DNA of 64,000 nt. It comes from Sinosporangium siamense (GTDB taxonomy: Bacteria; Actinomycetota; Actinomycetes; Streptosporangiales; Streptosporangiaceae). Of the stretch, positions 25,349-33,839 are shown one piece after another. Location: contig NZ_BOOW01000015.1 in NCBI RefSeq assembly GCF_016863435.1, positions 1 through 64,000 of the forward strand, in the 5' to 3' direction. The notes beneath the pieces were generated by a model. The model was not told the DNA's origin and did no database searches. It saw only the letters and a program-made list of their open reading frames with translations. Position numbers and translations under genes: made by a program. Every line of letters begins with the position of its first letter. Position 1 is the first letter of the stretch.

Positions 25349-27562
25349 TCAGCCGAGCAGTTTGCGCGCGGCCTCCTCGATCTCGGCTTCCGACAGCAGC
25401 ACGTGCCCGGCCGAGGGCCCGAGCGGCACGAAGCTGTCCCGCGAGCCCACCCGGGCGATCTGCCCGCTGAAGCCCGCGTCAAGTAGTTCGGCCATGATGC
25501 CCTCAGACACCCCGCCCGTCCGCCGGGTCTCGTCGGCGATCAGCACCTTGCCCGTCAACTCGGCCGCGCGCATCACGTCCTCGATCGGCAGCGGGCGCAG
25601 CCAGCGCAGGTCGAGCACGCGGCAGCCGTACCCCTGGGACGTGAGCCGCACCGCGGCGCGCAGGCTCATGCGCACACCGTTGCCGAAGGTGACGATGGCG
25701 ATGTCGCGGCCGTCGCCATAGCTCCTCGCCCGCCCGATCGGCACGTGCGTCTCCGCCCACCGCGCCGGCGGGATGTACGGCGCGAGCCAGCCGTTGTCCC
25801 CCTCTTCGAAGAGGTCACGCGTGTTGTAAAGGGCGATGGGTTCGAGGAAGACACCGACCGTGCCGTCCACCCGCGCGGCGGCCAGGCAGGTGCGCAGCAT
25901 GGCGGCGGCGTCGTCGGGGCGGGCGGGGGCGGCCACGACCAGGCCGGGGATGTCGCGGAGGGCGGCCACGGCGTTGTCGTTGTGGAAATGCCCGCCGAAT
26001 CCCTTCTGATATGCGAGCCCGGCCACCCGGACCACCATCGGGTTGCGGAACGCTCCCTGCGAGAAGAACGACAGGCTCGCCGCTTCGCCCCTGATCTGGT
26101 CGAGAGCATTGTGAAGGTAGGCGAGGTATTGGATCTCCGGCACCGGCAGCAGCCCCGACACCCCGGCGCCCAGGGCCAGGCCCAGGATGGCCTGTTCGTC
26201 CAGATGGGTGTCGAAGACCCGCTCACCGCCGAAACGCCGTTGCAGCCGGCGGGTCACGCCGTATACCCCGCCCTTGCGCGCGACGTCCTCACCGAAGACC
26301 AGGATGCCCGGGTCGGCGAGCATGGCGTCGGCCAGCGTGCGGTTGATCGCCTGCGAGAGCGTCAACCGGCCCTCGGCCTCCGGCAACTCCCCGAACACCT
26401 TGAGCCTGGCCCGCTGCTCCGCCGCCACCGATGCGGCGGCGGCCACCTTGCCGGGGCTGCGCGGCGACAGGGGAGCCATGATCTGCTCGGCACTGACCGG
26501 TTTGGGGCGCCGGGCGCTCTCCATCGCCATCTTCAGGATGTGCTCGCGGGTGGTCTCGTACCAGTGGACGAGCTCCCCGGGCGTCGCCACCCCGGCCTCC
26601 ACCAGCAGCCGCGCGGTGCCGAGCAGCGGGTCGAGCTCCAGGTCGGCGACGATCTCACGCCGGGTGCGATAGCCGGACTCGACATCCGAACCGGCGTGCC
26701 CCCCGAGCCGGACCATGCGCATGTGCAGATAGGCGGGCGACCTGGTGGTGCGCACATGCTCGACCGCCCGCCGCGCCACGTCGCAGGCGTCCGCGAGATC
26801 GCACCCGTCGGCCGAGAAGTACGGCAGAGCCGGATGGCGGGCCGCCTCCACCCACCCCTTGGGCGTGCGCACGCTGATGCCGAGCCCGTTATCCTCGCAC
26901 ACCAGCAGGAGCGGGAGCCGCATGCCCTGGTAGGCCGCATAAGCGGCGGTGTTGAAGCCGGTGAGCGCGCTGGCGTGGTTGACCGAGGCGTCCCCGAAGC
27001 TCGTCACGGCGATCGCGTCGTCCGGCCAGGCACCGGGCACGCCGAGTTTGGCCGCGCGCTCGATCGCGAAGGCCACGCCGACCGCCCGGGGCAGGTGGCT
27101 GGCGATGGTCGACGTCTGCGGGATCACCGCCAGATCGGGGTGGCCGAACACCTTGTGCCTGCCGCCGGCGATCGGCTCCTCGGCGGTGGCCGCGAGGCCC
27201 AGCAGTACGTCGCGCAGCCCCTCCTCGGGGAGGCGGCCCGCCATGGCGGAGCGGGTGAGGTAGAAGGCGCCGGAGCGGTAGTGCAGGAGAGCCGGATCGG
27301 TTGCCCTGAGCGCGGCGGCCACGGCGGCGTTGCCCTCGTGGCCGGAGGATCCGATCGTGTAGAAGCCCTGCCCCTGTGCGCGCAGCCACCGTGCGGCGAC
27401 GTCCAGGATTCTGCTGCCGAGTTGATGTTCGAAAAGTTCGCGGCACCGCGCCCCGGTCAGGCCGGTGCCGTCTCTGACGGGGAGGGCGGGGTCTCGGCGG
27501 ACACCCGGGGTCAACGCCTCCACGGCTTCGAGGAAATGTGTCTCAACACTGTCGCGCGCCAC
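25349..27562 (-). CDS. Fused alpha-beta E1 of a branched-chain-type 2-oxoacid dehydrogenase
   Basis: 737 residues from GTG 27562. Residues 1-355 are E1-alpha with GSSGHEGNAA (71-80) and the thiamine-diphosphate motif GDASVNHAS (190-198) ending at Asn225. After a linker, residues 395-737 are E1-beta (LVFGEDVARKGGVYGVT, HNALDQIRGEAA, ADETRRTGGVSEGI). Bacterial branched-chain E1 is normally two proteins; the fused form is known in some actinobacteria and other phyla. No E2 or E3 gene lies nearby, so it must share those of another locus. It is divergent from a secreted protein gene. Confidence 0.85.
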   Translation of the reverse strand: MARDSVETHFLEAVEALTPGVRRDPALPVRDGTGLTGARCRELFEHQLGSRILDVAARWLRAQGQGFYTIGSSGHEGNAAVAAALRATDPALLHYRSGAFYLTRSAMAGRLPEEGLRDVLLGLAATAEEPIAGGRHKVFGHPDLAVIPQTSTIASHLPRAVGVAFAIERAAKLGVPGAWPDDAIAVTSFGDASVNHASALTGFNTAAYAAYQGMRLPLLLVCEDNGLGISVRTPKGWVEAARHPALPYFSADGCDLADACDVARRAVEHVRTTRSPAYLHMRMVRLGGHAGSDVESGYRTRREIVADLELDPLLGTARLLVEAGVATPGELVHWYETTREHILKMAMESARRPKPVSAEQIMAPLSPRSPGKVAAAASVAAEQRARLKVFGELPEAEGRLTLSQAINRTLADAMLADPGILVFGEDVARKGGVYGVTRRLQRRFGGERVFDTHLDEQAILGLALGAGVSGLLPVPEIQYLAYLHNALDQIRGEAASLSFFSQGAFRNPMVVRVAGLAYQKGFGGHFHNDNAVAALRDIPGLVVAAPARPDDAAAMLRTCLAAARVDGTVGVFLEPIALYNTRDLFEEGDNGWLAPYIPPARWAETHVPIGRARSYGDGRDIAIVTFGNGVRMSLRAAVRLTSQGYGCRVLDLRWLRPLPIEDVMRAAELTGKVLIADETRRTGGVSEGIMAELLDAGFSGQIARVGSRDSFVPLGPSAGHVLLSEAEIEEAARKLLG

Positions 27563-27813
27563 ATGCCCGATTATGTCGCTGCGAGAGGTCCGGCGTCCCG
27601 ACCCTGGCCCACTCAGGGCGGGGCTTCGCCGCCCGGTTGTGTGGGAGCGATGCTCGCCGTACCGCCTTCGATCTTGACAAACGATGTTGTCGACATACTT
27701 ATTTGACTGTTTGTCAGATCTCCCAACCGTTTACTACATTTTTACGTCTACTTGAAGGAAGGACGTGGCACCCTCAATGCCGCGTTGGAACCGTAGGGGA
27801 AGGATGACACCCC
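27563..27813. promoter_or_regulatory. Divergent promoter region with TTGACA box and inverted TGACAAAC
   Basis: TTGACA at 27674-27679 and TACTTA at 27696-27701, 16 bp apart, form a good sigma-70-type promoter toward the secreted protein at 27814. The octamer TGACAAAC (27675-27682) is repeated in inverse at 27709-27716 (GTTTGTCA), so the opposite strand carries a similar -35-like box toward the E1 gene. Mirror-image promoters or a shared operator are both possible. Confidence 0.55.
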
Positions 27814-28872
27814 ATGTTGCAACGCTTCCGAGCCATCGTCGTGGTCACGGCGATGGGCGCGGGCGCGCTCGCGATGACGCCAGCGGCGTCGGCGAGTCAG
27901 ACCAGTCCCGGTCCTGATATCTCCAAAGTAGGCGTGAACCCGAACCCCGTGGTGGTGGACAGCTCGTCCGGCGCCACGGCGACCTTCGGCTTCGAGGCCG
28001 GCGCCACCAACGCCAAGGTCGTTCTGACCTCGCCCAGCGGTAACAGCACCGATGTGGCGGCGACGAACGGCGGCAGCAACAAGTGGTCCGCGCAGTACAA
28101 GTTCACCCGCGAGGACCACAAGGCCGGTGACTGGAAGTACAAGGTGGTGGCGACCAGCGCCGTCGGCACCAGCACCTCCAGCACCTATGAGGTCAAGGTT
28201 CGCCATGTCTACGACACGCGAATCGTCGACTTCAACGCCTCTCCCGAGAACGTCCGCAAGGGCGGCACGCTCACCGCGACCGGCGCCCTGCAGATCAACT
28301 GGGGCAAGGCGTGGGAAGGCTGGAGCGGCCAGTCGGTCGACATCTCCTTCCGTGAGAAGGGGAGCGACCTCTATAAGAAGGTCGCCACCACGACCAGCGG
28401 CCACAACGGCTGGTTCAAGGCCCACGTGAAGACGTGGTCCTCCGGTTACTGGCGCGCCGAGTTCAACGGCAAGGAAGGCGCTCACAAGTCGGTCAGCGAC
28501 GCCGACCGCATCGACGTCTCCCGTCCGGCTCCCCCGCCGGAGCCGGAGCCCGAGCCCGCCGACACCCGGATCGTCAAGTTCAACGCCTCTCCCGAGCCGG
28601 TGCGCTACGGCCGGTATGTCAGGCTCGTCGGCACGCTCCAGGTCGACGACGAGTGGGGTTGGGACGGCTACCGCGGCAAGGTCGAGGTTCACTTCAAGCC
28701 TTACGGCAGCTCCAAGTGGCGCTACGTGAAGAGCGCCTGGTCCACCGGCAGCGGCAAGGTCCGCACCTCGACCCGCGCCTACAAGTCCGGCACCTGGCGG
28801 TTCTACTTCGACGGTGACTCCGACACCTTCGACTCAAGGAGCAAGGGCGACTACGTGAAGGTCAGGCGCTGA
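27814..28872 (+). CDS. Secreted protein with duplicated beta-sandwich-like domains
   Basis: 352 residues. A Sec signal peptide covers about residues 1-28 (cleavage near ASASQ). An N-terminal Ig-like region (35-130) is followed by two copies of a ~100-residue domain starting DTRIVDFNASPENV (about 133) and DTRIVKFNASPEPV (about 250), joined by a Pro/Glu-rich linker (PPPEPEPEPEP). Each copy ends in a Trp/Tyr-rich strand pattern (SGYWRAEF, SGTWRFYF). No enzyme motif is seen. The family occurs widely in Streptosporangiaceae-like genomes, from memory, without known function. A terminator follows. Confidence 0.7.
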   Translation: MLQRFRAIVVVTAMGAGALAMTPAASASQTSPGPDISKVGVNPNPVVVDSSSGATATFGFEAGATNAKVVLTSPSGNSTDVAATNGGSNKWSAQYKFTREDHKAGDWKYKVVATSAVGTSTSSTYEVKVRHVYDTRIVDFNASPENVRKGGTLTATGALQINWGKAWEGWSGQSVDISFREKGSDLYKKVATTTSGHNGWFKAHVKTWSSGYWRAEFNGKEGAHKSVSDADRIDVSRPAPPPEPEPEPADTRIVKFNASPEPVRYGRYVRLVGTLQVDDEWGWDGYRGKVEVHFKPYGSSKWRYVKSAWSTGSGKVRTSTRAYKSGTWRFYFDGDSDTFDSRSKGDYVKVRR

Positions 28873-28926
28873 CCTCCGCGTAGCACCGCTCGCGGCACTG
28901 CCGTACCCGCCTGGCGGGCACGGTGA

Positions 28927-28958
28927 GGCGGCCCGGATGCCCACGCATCCGGGCCGCC
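28927..28958. terminator. Bidirectional hairpin terminator
   Basis: A perfect 14-bp stem (28927-28940 and 28945-28958) with loop CCAC lies between the secreted protein gene and the convergent ABC permease gene. It can serve both strands. Confidence 0.85.
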
Positions 28959-28966
28959 CTCTCATG

Positions 28967-29821
28967 TCAGTCGCCCTTGCGGAAGCGCGCGACCGCGGCC
29001 ATCAGCAGGATCAGCCCGGTGACCGCCACCAGCCCGAGTTCCAGCGCCACCGGCACCTGCCACCCCGCCCACTGCACCCCCGGGTTGAGTACGGCGGAGA
29101 CCTCCGCGGGCAGGTCCAGATGGGAGAAGACCGACTGCCGCAGCGGATCGACCGCGTAGGTGAGCGGGTTGATCGTCGTCAGGATGTGGAGCCAGGCCGG
29201 CAGGTTCGCCAGCGGGAACATCGCCCCCGACAGGAACAACATCGGCATCATGACCATCTGCACGATCGCGAAGAACGCCGTGATGCCCTTCATCTTGGCC
29301 GCGACCAGCACGCCGAACGCGGTGACCGTGAAGGCCGTGAGGAACATCATCAGGAGCAGCGACACCATGAGCACCGGGTCGTACGGCACGCCGACCAGCC
29401 CGGCCAGCGCGAGCACGACCACCCCCTGAAGCGTCGCCACCATCGCCCCGCCCAGGCACTTGCCCGTGACGATGGCGCCCCGGCTCACCGGCGCGACCAG
29501 CATCTCGCGGAGGAACCCGTATTCCCGGTCCCAGACGATCGACCCCGCCGAGAACATCGCCGTCGTCATCACCGTCATGGAGATCATGCCGGGGTAGATG
29601 AACGTCCGGTAGTCGATCCCGGGGATGGCGCCCTGCACCAGGGTGCCGAAACCCGTGCCCAGGACGAACAGCCACAACACCGGCTGAATCAGCGTCGAGA
29701 TCATCCGGGAGCGGTCGTCGAGGAAACGCAGTGCCTCCCGGTGCACCACGACCTTCACGGCACGCAGGTTGTGCGCGACCCCGATCCCCGGGGTGCGTAC
29801 CTCGGCCACCTCCATCACCAT
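28967..29821 (-). CDS. ABC-2 type exporter permease (DrrB-like)
   Basis: 284 residues with six predicted membrane helices and the ABC-2 family blocks RFLDDRSRMISTLIQPVLW and FLREMLVAPVSRGAIVTGK. Such permeases pair with a DrrA-type ATPase to export drugs, lipids or polyketides. It is the last gene of a padR-ATPase-permease operon; its ATG is 4 bp after the stop of the ATPase. The cargo is not identifiable; PadR control suggests a toxic or phenolic compound. Confidence 0.88.
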   Translation of the reverse strand: MVMEVAEVRTPGIGVAHNLRAVKVVVHREALRFLDDRSRMISTLIQPVLWLFVLGTGFGTLVQGAIPGIDYRTFIYPGMISMTVMTTAMFSAGSIVWDREYGFLREMLVAPVSRGAIVTGKCLGGAMVATLQGVVVLALAGLVGVPYDPVLMVSLLLMMFLTAFTVTAFGVLVAAKMKGITAFFAIVQMVMMPMLFLSGAMFPLANLPAWLHILTTINPLTYAVDPLRQSVFSHLDLPAEVSAVLNPGVQWAGWQVPVALELGLVAVTGLILLMAAVARFRKGD

Positions 29822-29825
29822 GGTC

Positions 29826-30803
29826 CTACCTCCGAACGTGCCGAATCCATGAGTTCACCTGGGCCGCGCCCGCCTCGGCGTCGCGGATCGAGGTGCCGGT
29901 GTAAGACATGAACACGTCGTCGAGCGACGGCCGCGACACGCTCACCGACTTGATCGGCAGGCCGAGCTCGGCGAAGAGGCGCGGCACGAACTCCTCACCC
30001 CCCTCCACGGCGAACGTCACCTCGCCCTCGCTCACCGACGCCTCCAGCCCGAACCGGTCGCGCAGCGCCACCACCGCGCCGTCGTTGTCGCCGGTCGAGA
30101 TACGGACGCGGTCACGCCCCACGCTCGCCTTCAGCGCCTCGGGGGAGTCGATCACGACGATCGACCCGTGGTCGATGATCGCGATGCGGTCGCAGTATTC
30201 CGCCTCGTCCATGTAGTGCGTCGTCATGAAGATGGTGATGTTCTCGGCGCGGCGCAGCTCGTGGATGTATCCCCAGATGGCGGCCCGGGTCTGCGGGTCC
30301 AGGCCGATCGTCGGCTCGTCCAGGAACAGCACCCGGGGCGAGTGCAGCAGCCCCCGCGCGATCTCCAGGCGGCGCTTCATGCCGCCGGAGAAGGTGATCA
30401 CCTTGCTGTCCTTGCGGTCCCACAGCGCCACCATCTCCAGCACCTGCTGGATGCGCGGCGCGATCTTCGCCTTGGGCACGCCGTACAACTCCGCGTGGAA
30501 CCTCAGGTTCTGCACCGCGGTGAGGTTGGTGTCGAGCGTCGGGTCCTGGAACACCAGCCCGATGTTCCGCCGCACCTCGTCACGCTCGCGCACGACGTCC
30601 CGCCCCGCGACCCGCGCCGAGCCGCCGCTGGGCGTGGTCAGGGTGCATAACATGCTGATCGTGGTGGTCTTGCCCGCGCCGTTGGGGCCGAGGAACCCGA
30701 AGACCTCGCCTGGGGCGACGGTGAAGCTGACGTCCTTGACGGCCTCGACCTTGCCGTACGACTTCTTGAGCCCCTCCACAGAGACCGCGGTCTGTTCACT
30801 CAT
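29826..30803 (-). CDS. ABC exporter ATP-binding protein (DrrA-like)
   Basis: 325 residues. Walker A GPNGAGKTT, Q-loop VFQDPTLD, signature FSGGMKRRLEIARG, Walker B RVLFLDEPTIGLD and H-loop FMTTHYMDEAE are all intact. The C-terminal ~90 residues form the accessory domain seen in DrrA-type resistance ATPases. Its start overlaps the end of the padR gene by 8 bp and the permease follows after 4 bp, so it is part of one transcript. Confidence 0.92.
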   Translation of the reverse strand: MSEQTAVSVEGLKKSYGKVEAVKDVSFTVAPGEVFGFLGPNGAGKTTTISMLCTLTTPSGGSARVAGRDVVRERDEVRRNIGLVFQDPTLDTNLTAVQNLRFHAELYGVPKAKIAPRIQQVLEMVALWDRKDSKVITFSGGMKRRLEIARGLLHSPRVLFLDEPTIGLDPQTRAAIWGYIHELRRAENITIFMTTHYMDEAEYCDRIAIIDHGSIVVIDSPEALKASVGRDRVRISTGDNDGAVVALRDRFGLEASVSEGEVTFAVEGGEEFVPRLFAELGLPIKSVSVSRPSLDDVFMSYTGTSIRDAEAGAAQVNSWIRHVRR

Positions 30804-31329
30804 CGTCGCCCTCCGCCAGGATGGTGAAAATTGACTTGCGTGTGGTGATCAGCAGCTTCTTGGCCGCCTCCAACTGCGTGGCGTCGGCGATGTGGGTGAG
30901 GTGGAGGAACGCCTGGCTCACCTGCCCCCACAACATCCGCAGCTCCTGCATCTCGTCGGGCACCGAGCGCGCCACCTCGGCCCAGGGCGCCCCGAGCTCC
31001 TCGGCCCGCTCGCGCACATAGCTGTGGCCCTGCTCGGTCAGCAGGTAGGCGCGGCTTCCGCCGGTCCCCACGGTCGTGACGAGGCCCTCGTCCTCCATGA
31101 GCTGCAGCGCCGGATACACCGAGCCGGGGCTCGGCCGCCACACGCCCTGACTGCGGTCCTCGATCTCCTGGATGAGCTGGTAGCCGTTGCGCGCCTCATG
31201 TCTGTCCGGGGACAGCAGCAAGAGCAGCGCCGCCCGCACATCTCCCCGCCGCACACGCGGGGCGAACCCCCGGCCCGGATGCCCTTCGTAGGGCCGCCCC
31301 CCCGCCCAAGGCGGGTGGTGTGTCTCCAT
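30796..31329 (-). CDS. PadR-family transcriptional regulator
   Basis: 177 residues from ATG 31329, preceded by GGGGAAG; a TTG at 31344 is less likely. The winged helix (GDVRAALLLLLS, NGYQLIQEIEDRS, SPGSVYPALQLMEDEGLV, GSRAYLLTEQG) is textbook PadR, followed by a C-terminal helical dimerisation region. It leads an operon with a DrrAB-type exporter, the common arrangement in which PadR represses its own transporter until an inducer binds. A palindromic site directly upstream (31347-31375) is the likely operator. Confidence 0.92.
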   Translation of the reverse strand: METHHPPWAGGRPYEGHPGRGFAPRVRRGDVRAALLLLLSPDRHEARNGYQLIQEIEDRSQGVWRPSPGSVYPALQLMEDEGLVTTVGTGGSRAYLLTEQGHSYVRERAEELGAPWAEVARSVPDEMQELRMLWGQVSQAFLHLTHIADATQLEAAKKLLITTRKSIFTILAEGDDE

Positions 31330-31346
31330 CGTTCTTCCCCTCAACT

Positions 31347-31375
31347 ATCTAGATACGTTAACGATATATCTAGAT
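31347..31375. promoter_or_regulatory. PadR operator candidate
   Basis: Two copies of the palindrome ATCTAGAT (31347-31354 and 31368-31375) flank GTTAAC (31357-31362), forming a nearly symmetric AT-rich element 18 bp before the padR ATG. In GC-rich surroundings this stands out strongly. PadR operators typically contain ATAC/GTAT or ATGT/ACAT half-sites; ATAC occurs at the inner edge of the left half. Confidence 0.7.
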
Positions 31376-31482
31376 GTTTGGTACGGCAATGCCGTACAAG
31401 TCAGACATGTGATGATCGTGAGGTGGGGGGTGCGGTATAGCGTGGGTCTCGCAGACCAGAGCTCCACCGGAAGGAACGGCAC

Positions 31483-32253
31483 GTGGCGGCAGACACCGAG
31501 CACCGGCCCGGCCCCTTGGCGCCGCTCCCCGTCGTCTCCCTCGGCGGGCGAGCCAAGGCCGCCGTCACCGGCCGGGCCGGCGGCACCAGTGCTCCGCCGT
31601 ACGACACGCGCAACCTCGGCGGTGCCGTCGGCGACGACCCCGCCGCCGTGCGCGCCAACCGCCGCATCACCGCCCGCGACCTCGGCGTCGACCCCGGCCA
31701 CGTCGTCTATATGCGCCAGGTGCACGGCCGCGACGTGCGCTACGTCACCGAGCCCTTCCCGGACGACAACGTGCCCGCCCTCGACGCCGTGTTCACCGAC
31801 CGCCCCGGCCTGGCCCTCGCCGCCCTCGTCGCCGACTGCGTGCCCGTCCTCCTCGCCGACCCCGCCGCCGGCCTCGTCGGCGCCGCCCACTCCGGCCGCC
31901 CCGGCACCCTCCTCGGCGTCGTCCCCGCCCTCGTCGAGGCCATGGCCGCCCGCGGCGCCGACCCCGCCCGCATGACCGCGCTCATCGGCCCGTCGGCCTG
32001 CGGCAGCTGCTACGAGGTGCCCGCCGAAATGCGCGCCGAGGTCGCCGCCGCCATCCCCGAGACCTACGCCACCACCCGCCAGGGCACCCCCGCCCTGGAC
32101 GTCCGCGCCGGGGTGGCCGCCCAACTCCGGCGGGCCGGCCTTCCCGCCGTCCAGCACGACGCCCGGTGCACGATGGAGTCCCCGGAGCTCTACTCCTACC
32201 GCCGCGACCGGACCACGGGCCGCTTCGCGGGGTACGTCTGGCTGGAGCCCTGA
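31483..32253 (+). CDS. pgeF: Peptidoglycan editing factor PgeF (laccase-domain, YfiH family)
   Basis: 256 residues from GTG 31483. Family blocks YMRQVHGRDV, ADCVPVLLADP, AAHSGRPGT, GPSACGSCYEV and the C-terminal DARCTM supply the conserved His and Cys residues of the Zn/Cu-binding site. PgeF hydrolyses mis-incorporated L-Ser at peptidoglycan position 1, as known in E. coli; older records call it polyphenol oxidase. In many actinobacteria it sits beside ftsZ; here it stands alone, divergent from padR. Confidence 0.87.
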   Translation: MAADTEHRPGPLAPLPVVSLGGRAKAAVTGRAGGTSAPPYDTRNLGGAVGDDPAAVRANRRITARDLGVDPGHVVYMRQVHGRDVRYVTEPFPDDNVPALDAVFTDRPGLALAALVADCVPVLLADPAAGLVGAAHSGRPGTLLGVVPALVEAMAARGADPARMTALIGPSACGSCYEVPAEMRAEVAAAIPETYATTRQGTPALDVRAGVAAQLRRAGLPAVQHDARCTMESPELYSYRRDRTTGRFAGYVWLEP

Positions 32254-32339
32254 CCTGGGGTAGGGCGAGACTCACGGACCCGGTTTGACCCTCACATTGC
32301 GTGAGGCTGAAGTGTCGGCTCGGCGCCGGACTGGATCGG

Positions 32340-32552
32340 ATGATCGACGCCCACGAGCGCGGCCTGCTGCCGACCGGCGAGCAGCAGGCCGCGATCATCG
32401 ACCCCCAGTGGAACCCGGACTGGCCCGTCCAAGCCCGTCAGCGCCACGGCGACACGACGCAGTGGCTGCAATACGCCGAACGCTCGGCTTCAATCGTCGA
32501 CGAAAGCGCGCGCGCCCACGGCATCGACCCCGACACCGCGACCTGGCAGTAG
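32340..32552 (+). CDS. Short hypothetical protein, possibly a fragment
   Basis: 70 residues from ATG 32340 (GTG 32301 in the same frame is possible). It begins MIDAHERGLLPTGEQQAAI and contains two Trp-rich patches (PQWNPDWPVQ and TTQWLQYAE). Codon use is GC-ended, so it looks coded, but I know no family. It marks the left edge of the scrambled accessory segment and could be the tail of a lost larger gene. Confidence 0.4.
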   Translation: MIDAHERGLLPTGEQQAAIIDPQWNPDWPVQARQRHGDTTQWLQYAERSASIVDESARAHGIDPDTATWQ

Positions 32553-32559
32553 CGCGCGG

Positions 32560-32967
32560 CTACAGTCCGGTGATGTGGTCGGGGACGGCGCGTTCGGTGA
32601 GTCGTTCGTATCGCTGGCGGGCGGCCTGCGGGCTGCCCAGGCCGAGGCCGAAGGCGATCTCCTGCCAGGTCATGCTGCGCCCCCGAGCCATCTTCAGCAC
32701 ATCGGCTTCCAAGGCGTCGAACTCGGCGCGGACCCGCGGGAGAAGGGTCAGCGCGGCCACCAGGTCGGCCTGGTCCACCTCCGCTTCGCCGTCCTGGATC
32801 GTGGTCGCACCTGACAGCAGGAAGGCAACGAGCCGTACGGCCTCGTGCGAGGCGAGCATGTCCGGGTGCACCTGGCGGGAGCGCAGTTGCGGGCTGGATG
32901 CGTGGCGGTCGGCGATCCGGAACAGGGCTGCGACCTCACGCGCGGTCGTGCTGCACCATGGGGGCAT
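32560..32967 (-). CDS. Small HTH protein (HSP18-regulator-like)
   Basis: 135 residues from ATG 32967; the frame continues upstream but only as the antisense of the response-regulator remnant. The C-terminal half ends in an HTH-like block (RSMTWQEIAFGLGLGSPQAA then RQRYERL), a pattern shared with short actinobacterial proteins named HSP18 transcriptional regulators, in which ALTLLPRVRAEFDALEADVL precedes the HTH. The target is unknown. It is divergent, with a 22-bp gap, from the response-regulator remnant. Confidence 0.6.
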   Translation of the reverse strand: MPPWCSTTAREVAALFRIADRHASSPQLRSRQVHPDMLASHEAVRLVAFLLSGATTIQDGEAEVDQADLVAALTLLPRVRAEFDALEADVLKMARGRSMTWQEIAFGLGLGSPQAARQRYERLTERAVPDHITGL

Positions 32968-32989
32968 CACCCTGGACCGGACCAGGTGA

Positions 32990-33250
32990 GAGGTCCACGT
33001 GGACCGGTGCCCCGTCAGCCTCACCCCCAGGGAGTTCGCCGTACTCCAGCTGCTCCTCGAAGCCCGCGGCCGGCACGTCACCCACCGTGACCTGGTCCGC
33101 ACCATCTGGGACGAGCACATGGACCCGCGCACCACCGCCGTGCGCGCCACCATCAGCCGGCTGCGCGGCAAGCTGGGCGGCCCCGACACGATCACCGCCG
33201 ACACCGGCCTCGGCTACCTGCTGCACGGCATACCCGGCCCGCTGCGGTGA
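32990..33250 (+). pseudogene. Response-regulator remnant: OmpR-type DNA-binding domain only
   Basis: About 86 codons carry the winged-helix effector domain (VSLTPREFAVLQLLLEA, RTTAVRATISRLRGKLG, TGLGYLLHG) of an OmpR/PhoB-type regulator. A stop codon at 32987-32989 closes the frame and no receiver domain exists upstream; a divergent gene lies there instead. A GTG at 32999 could still give a free DNA-binding domain. Its TGA overlaps the GTG of the kinase fragment, preserving the ancestral regulator-kinase operon. Confidence 0.8.
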
Positions 33251-33839
33251 GGCCGCCCGGCATCCTAGACCCGCGCCGCGCCCTGTCCCTGCTGCCGTTC
33301 CGGGCCCGGCTGGCGGTCGCCTTCAGCACGCTGTTCCTCCTGGCCGGAGCGGCTTTGCTGGCCTTCGTCGTGATCCTCGCCCGGTACGGCACAGCCCAGC
33401 AGCTCGAAGGCATCGACACACAACGCCTCGACGGCCCGCTCGGCGGCACCGCCTCGCCGGTGGGCCCGCTTCTCAGCACCTTCGGGCGGACGGGGGAAAG
33501 CGGGCCGCTACCGCTGGGCAACAACGGTCTCGCCTTCGACGGTGTCTCCGTCCGAAGAGTGGAGACCACTGTGCAGGCGGTGCAGGACGCCGCTCTGCAG
33601 CAGATGCTCCTGTGGTCCGGCGTCGGACTGGTCATCATGGCCTTCCTCGCCGGACTGATCGGCTGGTGGCCGGCCGGGCGCTGCGGCCGGTCGCCGCCGT
33701 GACCGACACCGCCCGCCGGATCAGCGACATGAACCTGGACGAGCGCCTGGCCCTCACCGGCCCGGACGACGAGCTCCACCGCCTCGCCGACACCTTCGAC
33801 ACCATGCTCGACCGGCTCCAGCGCGCCTTCGCTACCTGA
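33247..33839 (+). pseudogene. Histidine kinase fragment (copy 1), frameshifted and truncated
   Basis: The start, first membrane helix, sensor loop and second membrane helix read in one frame to about 33670. There the tract TGGCCGGCCGGGCG lacks one 4-base GGCC unit present in copy 2, so the frame shifts and ends at 33702. The HAMP segment (TDTARRISDMNLDERLAL) continues in the other frame until LQRAFAT and a stop at 33837-33839. The HisKA and ATPase domains are absent. Copy 2 at 35620-36149 matches closely. Confidence 0.88.
33298..33831 (+). repeat. Kinase duplication, left copy
   Basis: The left member of a ~530-bp direct repeat; the right member is 35620-36149. The copies share the sensor and HAMP coding region with scattered substitutions and four indels: a 4-base GGCC unit, one base in the first membrane helix, and a net 9 bases in the sensor loop. 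They flank about 1.8 kb of unrelated DNA. Confidence 0.88.

Noticed and set aside
31483-32253. Loss of the GWRG motif in PgeF as a defect
   Set aside because: Actinobacterial PgeF proteins, as I remember them, commonly read HxGRPG at this place, so the change is lineage-typical.
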